Positions 47,821-52,932 of a stretch of DNA of 52,932 nucleotides are shown here, piece after piece. How positions within the stretch are numbered: position 1 is the stretch's first letter; each line of letters opens with the position of its first letter. The stretch covers positions 1-52,932 of the forward strand of contig NZ_QKRA01000015.1 in NCBI RefSeq assembly GCF_003362755.1, written 5' to 3'. The stretch is from Marinomonas piezotolerans. Its GTDB lineage: Bacteria; Pseudomonadota; Gammaproteobacteria; Pseudomonadales; Marinomonadaceae. A program made the position numbers and the translations under genes. The notes beneath the pieces are model-generated. The model saw only the letters and a list, made by a program, of their open reading frames with translations, did no database searches and was not told the origin of the DNA.

Positions 47821-48138
47821 TACTGTCTAACCCTGCTTAAACCACGAAAGCCGCCACCAGAGTCGTGAGCGGCTTTTATTTTACCTTATCTAATTCATCA
47901 CGTTCTCTAAATTGAAATTCTCTCCAAAATATCTTTAAGGTTTAAGCTTTTGGATACTACTTTAGTGTGGGTGTAAATTTAATTAGTTTTCTTAGGCACA
48001 AAAAACCACTACTAAGAGCGGTTTCATGCGCAATGCAGTTTGAGAGGTCTGCCTTGCAACCCAACTGGGCTTGATTAGATATAATTAAGTATTAGCTTAT
48101 TCATGAAGATATGTATAGAGCCCCCAGCCTACTGATAT
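47821..48138. other. Gene-free spacer before the prophage integrase
   Basis: Holds the terminator at 47847-47884 and otherwise AT-rich sequence. The left prophage attachment site should be here or at ssrA, but I find no long direct repeat of the ssrA end. Confidence 0.5.
47847..47884 (+). terminator. Terminator of the nucleotidyltransferase unit
   Basis: AAAGCCGCCAC - loop - GTGAGCGGCTTTT with a one-base bulge, then TATTTTA. Confidence 0.82.
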
Positions 48139-49143
48139 CTAACTTATTTTCCTATCATTGAGAGGATTCAAAAAGACAGCATCTTTCAAATGATCTGGAG
48201 CTAAATGTGAATAGCGCATTGTCATACGTATATCACTGTGTCCAAGAATCCGTTGTAACGTGAGTATATTACCGCCATTCATAACAAAGTGACTCGCGAA
48301 TGTATGCCTTAGAACATGAGCCGCCTGCCCTTTCGGCAGTTCGATCCCGCTTCTTGCTAGAGCCCTGCGAAATGCACTAAGAGAAAAAGTAAACAGCTCA
48401 GGTGATTTCGTCTTATTTGAATGCTTTATGAGTCGTTCAAAAAGCCAATCAGAGATAGGTATAGACCTATTCTTACCGCTTTTCGTATCCGTAAAAGTTA
48501 CTTTGTTGTTATGAACTCGACTACGTGTAAGTCCTTCCGCTTCCCCCCATCTTGCCCCAGTACTAAGGCAAATGAGCGTTATCAGCTCAACGTGTTCATT
48601 TTCACTGCTTTTGAAAGCATCAAGCAAAATGTCTATTTGCTCATGAGTTAGATATGAAAGCTCACGCTCTCCAATCTTCAACGGATCTAGATCATTAAGC
48701 GGGTTATCAAAAGTAATCTCCTTTTGCTTTTTGAGCACATTAAACATCGCTTTGATATACGCCAACTCATTGTTAAGCGTCTTTGCCGAAATGCCTTCAG
48801 CGGTTCGCTTCGCCCTCATCAAAGCAAACTCTCTTTCAGTCATAATTCTAGCAATCGGGTTGCCCAGCCTATCCGCAATTGCCAGCATTTTCACCTTGCG
48901 CCTCTCACCATCCTTCAGGTACTGACCAGCCATTAAAAACCAAATATTGATCAGCTCTGACAGCTCCCTGTTGTCTGGTGGAGACTCATTCCAAGGTTGC
49001 TCACCTGATGCAGTTCCTAAAATATGCCTTTCAAAACGAGTAGCCTCACCCTTAGAATTAAATTTTTTTCTAATCCTCCGCCCCTTTCTTCCCCACGGAT
49101 ACACATCTACCAGCCAAGAGTTGCCGTCTTTCTTTATCGTCAT
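48139..49143 (-). CDS. Prophage tyrosine integrase
   Basis: 334 aa from MTIKKDGNSWLVDVYPWGRKG (the usual start in Pf-type filamentous phage integrases; a longer frame starts at 49182 inside the phased repeats). Arm-binding N-terminus, SAM-like core-binding domain, catalytic R in STGARWGEAEGL, H-x-x-R in HVLRHTFASHF, GHSDIRMTMRYSHL with the tyrosine. Integrates the filamentous phage genome. Confidence 0.93.
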   Translation of the reverse strand: MTIKKDGNSWLVDVYPWGRKGRRIRKKFNSKGEATRFERHILGTASGEQPWNESPPDNRELSELINIWFLMAGQYLKDGERRKVKMLAIADRLGNPIARIMTEREFALMRAKRTAEGISAKTLNNELAYIKAMFNVLKKQKEITFDNPLNDLDPLKIGERELSYLTHEQIDILLDAFKSSENEHVELITLICLSTGARWGEAEGLTRSRVHNNKVTFTDTKSGKNRSIPISDWLFERLIKHSNKTKSPELFTFSLSAFRRALARSGIELPKGQAAHVLRHTFASHFVMNGGNILTLQRILGHSDIRMTMRYSHLAPDHLKDAVFLNPLNDRKIS

Positions 49144-49164
49144 CTTTAAATTTAAGCCCTTAGA

Positions 49165-49252
49165 AACACCAAAAAACATCAAAAAACACTAATAAACACC
49201 ACTGATTTCCATACTCAAAAAGCACAAACACCAAAAAACACTAAAAAACACC
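49165..49252. repeat. Helically phased AACAYY repeats upstream of the integrase
   Basis: AACACC/AACATC/AACACT starts at 49165, 49175, 49185, 49195, then 49227, 49237, 49247: exact 10-base spacing in two blocks. Each copy is usually preceded by an A-run. Fits cooperative binding by one protein on one DNA face: integrase arm sites, repressor operators or replication iterons. Confidence 0.8.
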
Positions 49253-49377
49253 ATCTCCTTAGAAGTCCGCAATATTTGCGGGTAAAAATACAGCAAATGA
49301 CGCTAACGTGAATTTTATACAATAAGCTATTGACTAATGAAAGTTCGATGATTAAGAATAAAAAGGAGAGATGAAAA

Positions 49378-49398
49378 ATGAACTGGATTAAGTTATGA
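49378..49398 (+). CDS. Leader mini-ORF MNWIKL
   Basis: ATG seven bases after a strong AAGGAGAG. Six codons ending TGA which overlaps the ATG of the next gene, suggesting translational coupling. A second mini-ORF (MKNELD) starts at 49371 in the frame of the next gene but stops before it. Confidence 0.4.
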   Translation: MNWIKL

Positions 49399-49655
49399 AT
49401 GAAATTTTGATAGCCCCTGAAGATCGATCTGAGTATCGACTTGCTTTAGGCTTTTTGAAAAAAGCCGTACGTCGAGGACGTATCGACTATGCAGAGTCCA
49501 TTTTTGTTGTGTCTCTACTATGGGGACAAATGGGTGAATTCATGCACGGTGATGAAAATGTTATGAAGGCTGTTCAAAACCTAGAGAATGCCTTTGATCA
49601 AATTACAATCGCATTAGCGGAATCAGAACATGACACCAAACAATCAGCTACATAG
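49395..49655 (+). CDS. Small early phage protein of unknown function
   Basis: 86 aa, helical, MNEILIAPEDRSEYRLALGF with a basic stretch (KKAVRRGRID). No family recognised. Its ATG has no ribosome-binding site of its own and probably depends on the leader mini-ORF. Overlaps the excisionase-like gene by 26 bases. Confidence 0.65.
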   Translation: MNEILIAPEDRSEYRLALGFLKKAVRRGRIDYAESIFVVSLLWGQMGEFMHGDENVMKAVQNLENAFDQITIALAESEHDTKQSAT

Positions 49656-49818
49656 TCCAATTGTTACGATTGAGAAGTTCTCGGATGTTTCAGGTTTAAC
49701 GATTGATACGATCAGAGCCTTGATCAGTAGAGGCAAGCTTCCAACGATGAAAATAGGTAGACGAAGAATGGTTAACGTTGCGTTAATCGAAAAAGAGGCA
49801 TTAAGCCAGCAGCAATAA
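49630..49818 (+). CDS. MerR/AlpA-like HTH protein, probable excisionase
   Basis: 62 aa: SDVSGLTIDTIRALISRGKLPTMKIGRR is a winged-helix of the excisionase/AlpA class. Position next to the divergent integrase suits Xis or a regulator as in Pf phages. Confidence 0.75.
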   Translation: MTPNNQLHSPIVTIEKFSDVSGLTIDTIRALISRGKLPTMKIGRRRMVNVALIEKEALSQQQ

Positions 49819-49820
49819 AA

Positions 49821-49884
49821 AAGCCATACCAGCGGCAACTGAGTATGGCTTCTGTTGGATAGTAGTACGGCAATACCGCTATCC
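49821..49884 (+). terminator. Two adjacent stem-loops between xis-like gene and rep
   Basis: AAGCCATAC/GTATGGCTT (49821-49851), then GGATAG...CGG-CAATA-CCG-CTATCC (49857-49884). The first can attenuate transcription; the second could be an operator or origin structure for the HUH protein. Confidence 0.5.
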
Positions 49885-49919
49885 GATTTGTTCACCATAG
49901 GAAATTAGGGAACTCGGTA

Positions 49920-51806
49920 ATGTTAGATCATTCTGAGAGTGTATTGCAATGTTCAAATATTGCTACACTTTGCGCGCAAGCACCATTATTTGAATCATCC
50001 GATAATAAGATCAAGGAAAACTCAGACTTAAACAATCTTGGTACAGCTCAATGTGAGTCATTCCGAGAATCTATTTTCGTCAAAGCCCGAGACCTTGCTG
50101 GTGCCTTCAGAGCCGAATATGACTACGTTGCTAAAACCTCTTCCTACGTTCACGCTAACCGCCGCTTGCTGGAACTTGAAAAGCGCCTCGAGTCTAACGG
50201 TTTCAACATCACGTCTTCAGACGATGATATTTTTGATTTGTCTAATAAGTTAGCTCGAATCAGTACCACTTACATTAATGTAAACGGCCCATATAAGGCC
50301 CTCGCACTTTGCTTGGAGCTTGGATCTCAATACAACTTAGATTTCTCAAGCTTAGTTGCCCGAGTAGATAACATTCCTGCTCTTCTAAACCGTTTTAAAG
50401 ATTCGAGTCTATGGAAACGTAAGCTAAGCGCTTTATGCCGTTCTGATATCCAAGCACTTACGCGCGAACTACAACAAACCCATAAGTTTTTCTCTCCATA
50501 CTCTTCAAGAGTCAGTATAAAACGACACAAGAATCGCAAAGCAAAAACTGAAGATATCTTGTCCCGTACTATGCTTGAAAATGAGTTGGGAGAAACTTTT
50601 TCTTTGGCTGAAATATCGGCAAAGAATCCATCAAATCCCTACATCCGATTTGTTGAGCTTGTAACCATTGGTAAAGGCTATGCGTCCTTAGCGGAACAAA
50701 TCGGCTATCAGTGTCTGTTTGTTACTCTAACAGCCCCTAGTTGTATGCATCGTATGCAACTCCTTTACAAACACCATGGCAACAAAAAGCAACCAATTAA
50801 AGCGGTTCCTAACCCTAACTTTGATGGCTCAACACCCAAGCAAGTTAATCAATATTTAGCCCATCAATATGAGCTTATTACCGCAAAACTTGCTCGAAAC
50901 AACATTCATAAATTCGGAATGAGAACCGTAGAGCCTCACCATGATGGAACACCGCATTGGCATTTAGCGCTTTACCTTCATCCAAAGCATATTGATCTAG
51001 CCAAAGATATTTTCCGCGAATACGCCTTAAAACAGTTTGCGAATGAGAAAGGTGCATTAAAGAACCGAATTGATTTCAAAGTGCTTCAGGGCGAATCAGC
51101 CATGGGCTACCTCGTTAAATACATATCAAAATCCACCACAGGCATTGGTTTAAACAACACACAAAATACAGGGCATGAAAATGAGTGGCATGGCACCAAC
51201 TCAATAGAAAGCGCCCAAAGTATCGAAGCGTGGGCAAGAGACTGTGGTATCCGTCAGTTCCAAATAATAGGGGTATATAGTGTGCAAGCTTACAGAGAAT
51301 TTCGACGCTTAGATAAACAACAAGACCCACAATTAGAAGCTATCCGTCAGGCAGCTAGAGACGGTGACTGGGCTGAATTTGTCAATCTTATGGGTGGCCC
51401 ATTTATCTCACGTAAAGACATGGAAACAAAACTAGCTTACGGGGCTCGTCAAAGGCTAAACCGCGATACAGGTGAAATCGAGACAGTAAGCACTTCTAAA
51501 TATGGTGATGAAGCTAAAGACACCGTTATTGGTGTTATTCATGCTGGCATCACGATTTTATCTCGAATCCATTTCTGGGATATCAAAGTTACTCCTCGCT
51601 TAACTGAAGCCAGTCAGAAAATCATGGATGGTGTTGTTGATATTCTCGATGAAATTCATTTCCAAAATACACGCCCAAAACATGATGACCAACATATAGG
51701 ACCGCACTTCGATGAAAACTCGTTTTCTGAGGGGTGGGGTCATGCCCGCGCGGCAAAGAGCGCTTTGCAACAGACGAAGTCTGTTGCCTTGGACTTGTAT
51801 CAATAA
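49920..51806 (+). CDS. HUH-type replication initiation endonuclease
   Basis: 628 aa. Nicks the phage double-strand origin and starts rolling-circle replication. The catalytic half contains H346-W-H348 (HUH motif in PHWHLALYL) and two tyrosines Y397-x3-Y401 in GYLVKYISK, the two-tyrosine arrangement of phiX174 A/P2 A (GPA family). The ~230-residue N-terminal part is helical and unassigned, making it larger than most filamentous-phage Rep proteins. Confidence 0.88.
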   Translation: MLDHSESVLQCSNIATLCAQAPLFESSDNKIKENSDLNNLGTAQCESFRESIFVKARDLAGAFRAEYDYVAKTSSYVHANRRLLELEKRLESNGFNITSSDDDIFDLSNKLARISTTYINVNGPYKALALCLELGSQYNLDFSSLVARVDNIPALLNRFKDSSLWKRKLSALCRSDIQALTRELQQTHKFFSPYSSRVSIKRHKNRKAKTEDILSRTMLENELGETFSLAEISAKNPSNPYIRFVELVTIGKGYASLAEQIGYQCLFVTLTAPSCMHRMQLLYKHHGNKKQPIKAVPNPNFDGSTPKQVNQYLAHQYELITAKLARNNIHKFGMRTVEPHHDGTPHWHLALYLHPKHIDLAKDIFREYALKQFANEKGALKNRIDFKVLQGESAMGYLVKYISKSTTGIGLNNTQNTGHENEWHGTNSIESAQSIEAWARDCGIRQFQIIGVYSVQAYREFRRLDKQQDPQLEAIRQAARDGDWAEFVNLMGGPFISRKDMETKLAYGARQRLNRDTGEIETVSTSKYGDEAKDTVIGVIHAGITILSRIHFWDIKVTPRLTEASQKIMDGVVDILDEIHFQNTRPKHDDQHIGPHFDENSFSEGWGHARAAKSALQQTKSVALDLYQ

Positions 51807-51846
51807 CTCTACGCACTGAATCACAACCGATGTTTAGGAGAAACAA

Positions 51847-52131
51847 ATGTTGAAAATCTCAATCATTGAAGGTCATAACTTACCGCAAAGCCGCAATACA
51901 AAGAGCGGTCTGCGGTATTACCAAGAAGCATACGCACATCTAGGCGGTGCATATCCTCAGCAAATAGAAATTCCTTTACAGGCTCCGACAGATGCGAAGC
52001 CTGTTGGTGAGTACGAGCTTGATCTATCTGCTTTTCGTGTGGGTCGCTTTAAGAACTTGGAACTTAATCCATTCGACCTACCTTTAATCCCTACTGCTAA
52101 AAACATCTCTCTGGGTAAAACAGGTTCTTAA
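51847..52131 (+). CDS. Phage single-stranded DNA-binding protein (gene V-like)
   Basis: 94 aa, helix-destabilising protein of Ff-type/G5P class: MLKISIIEGHNLPQSRNTKSG..., short OB-fold with YQEAYAHLGGAYPQQIEIPL. Coats phage ssDNA before packaging. TTTAGGAGAAACAA precedes the ATG. Right position after rep. Confidence 0.85.
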   Translation: MLKISIIEGHNLPQSRNTKSGLRYYQEAYAHLGGAYPQQIEIPLQAPTDAKPVGEYELDLSAFRVGRFKNLELNPFDLPLIPTAKNISLGKTGS

Positions 52132-52134
52132 GCT

Positions 52135-52233
52135 ATGGACTCTCAACAGTATGACAGTTTATGGCTACTCGGTTTTTGCGCTTCATTACTAATTTCATTT
52201 GGTTTGGGTGCAATTAAAGGGGGACAACGATGA
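52135..52233 (+). CDS. Tiny phage membrane protein 1
   Basis: 32 aa: MDSQQYDSLWLLGFCASLLI..., a single membrane helix and a basic end, as for gp VII/IX minor coat proteins. Overlaps the next gene by four bases (ATGA). Confidence 0.6.
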   Translation: MDSQQYDSLWLLGFCASLLISFGLGAIKGGQR

Positions 52234-52343
52234 CAGACACTGAATTTGTCATTTCGTCCCTCATCACTGCCTACGTCCTAGGTTGGGCGTTTGGTTCAAT
52301 CATCTTATATTTCAAAAAACTAGTTGAGGTATCAACATCATGA
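52230..52343 (+). CDS. Tiny phage membrane protein 2
   Basis: 37 aa: MTDTEFVISSLITAYVLGWA..., a single membrane helix and basic KK. Overlaps upstream and downstream genes by four bases each (ATGA). Probable gp VII/IX-like minor coat protein. Confidence 0.6.
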   Translation: MTDTEFVISSLITAYVLGWAFGSIILYFKKLVEVSTS

Positions 52344-52567
52344 AAATGAATAATTTAGCAACAAAAGTAACAGCAACCACTGCCGTGTTGCTCACATCTG
52401 TTACGACTGCTCGCGCGGCATTACCTGCTGATGCGCAGGCGGCTGTTGACTCAGTTAACACCTTTGCAACAGATATGATCGCTTGGGCTTGGCCTGTTGT
52501 AGCAACAATTACAGTTGCAGGTATCGGCATTAAGCTATTTAAGAAGTTTTCGAATAAGGCAACCTAG
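52340..52567 (+). CDS. Major coat protein (pVIII)
   Basis: 75 aa with leader cut after ARA (26), mature 49 aa. The end GIGIKLFKKFSNKAT is almost the M13 pVIII tail (GIGIKLFKKFTSKAS). Inner-membrane protein assembled around the phage DNA on extrusion. Confidence 0.95.
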   Translation: MKMNNLATKVTATTAVLLTSVTTARAALPADAQAAVDSVNTFATDMIAWAWPVVATITVAGIGIKLFKKFSNKAT

Positions 52568-52593
52568 TTCAATTACTTGCGTCATTAAAGTCT

Positions 52594-52625
52594 AGGGAAG
52601 GCTATTGCCTTCCCTTATTTTTTAC
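52594..52625 (+). terminator. Terminator after the major coat gene
   Basis: AGGGAAGGC-TATT-GCCTTCCCT then TATTTTTTTA. Equivalent in place to the central terminator after M13 gene VIII. Confidence 0.92.
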
Positions 52626-52644
52626 TCTCTTTATCGGCAAAGAT

Positions 52645-52804
52645 ATGACTACTATTAAGATGTCGCTCAAACTGCTATTTCCAATCTCGCTCTTATTTCC
52701 ATTATTTGCTTTAGCTGATGGTCATTATTGGGAAGGAAAGAGTCAAATAATTGGAAACTCCCCTGACTCTGTTGCTACTCAATTCTGTAATAATGTGATT
52801 GGCT
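52645..52804 (+). pseudogene. Minor coat/adsorption protein (gene III position), truncated by IS
   Basis: Signal peptide MTTIKMSLKLLFPISLLF...ALA, then the first ~30 mature residues (DGHYWEGKSQ, FCNNVIGSV) before the IS3 end begins. Gene order coat-terminator-this gene matches gene III, the receptor-binding tip protein, but homology is too short to prove it. Confidence 0.65.
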
Positions 52805-52932
52805 CGGTAATCCTCCCCTTTTTAATACAGCTTAAAAGTAGAGGTTATGCAGCCATTAGAGGTGGCTTACCTCCGTTGGCAGTATGTGGCCTTTCATGAT
52901 TGTAAAACCACAGCCATTCTGTTGCATAGTCT
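52805..52932 (-). mobile_element. 3' end of the same IS3-family element (right copy, partial)
   Basis: Exact reverse complement of positions 1-128; transposase C-terminus reads at 52845-52931 on the minus strand. Inserted in the phage gene III position. Confidence 0.88.

Noticed and set aside
46575..48075. GCTTGATT shared after ssrA and before the integrase as attL/attR
   Set aside because: Only eight bases match; too short to claim an attachment core.

Overview
The window looks like a 52.9 kb contig from a marine gammaproteobacterium, most likely Oceanospirillales and Marinomonas-like. This rests on moderate GC, the dnaJ-dnaK-grpE / recN / fur-bamE / rnfH-ratA / smpB-ssrA order, a Pseudomonas-type greB start, and flgP-flgT. 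Species is an inference. Nothing here was searched against a database; family names are from motif recognition.

Left accessory part (1-9.9 kb). The first 128 bases are the 3' end of an IS3-family insertion sequence. It cuts off hsdS of a type I restriction-modification locus (hsdM intact, hsdR not in view). A complete E. coli-type greB follows at 2.3-2.8 kb, and a second, Pseudomonas-type greB is broken off at 9.73-9.93 kb. Between the two lies a compact ~7 kb element with: a winged-helix-like protein plus SF2 helicase pair (minus strand); an XRE regulator next to two identical dyad operators; a 905-aa tyrosine recombinase; a 200-aa partner; and an AT-rich 397-aa zinc-finger-like protein with its own 18-bp dyad. 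The recombinase and its partner resemble GmtZ and GmtX of the Gamma-Mobile-Trio elements, but I see no GmtY.

Core chromosome (10-46.6 kb). In order: mscS; a DUF2489 gene; inositol monophosphatase; esterase; glycerate-kinase-like P-loop kinase; a run of small lipoprotein, flgP, flgT, coiled-coil protein, outer-membrane protein, tiny membrane protein and a ProQ/FinO RNA chaperone; tRNA-Tyr; an 11-copy heptamer repeat; an eight-tRNA minus-strand cluster with an internal duplication; polysaccharide deacetylase; kbl-tdh (threonine breakdown); nudC; zinc metallopeptidase; ppnN; peroxiredoxin; chemotaxis receptor; MocR regulator; PilZ-like and DUF501 proteins; TSUP permease; long-form GAPDH; udk; then the grpE-dnaK-dnaJ heat-shock genes with visible sigma-32 promoters, recN with a LexA-like box, fur, bamE, rnfH, ratA, an NSS transporter, smpB and ssrA (tmRNA).

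Right accessory part (46.6-52.9 kb). Downstream of ssrA, a common integration site, sits a two-gene unit (nucleotidyltransferase plus unknown partner). A filamentous (inovirus) prophage follows: integrase, helically phased repeats, small early genes, excisionase-like protein, HUH replication protein, ssDNA-binding protein, two tiny membrane proteins, a major coat protein very like M13 pVIII, a terminator, and the start of gene III. Gene III is cut by the same IS3 end as at the left, in inverted orientation. The contig therefore ends at two copies of one IS, which have broken both hsdS and the phage adsorption gene.
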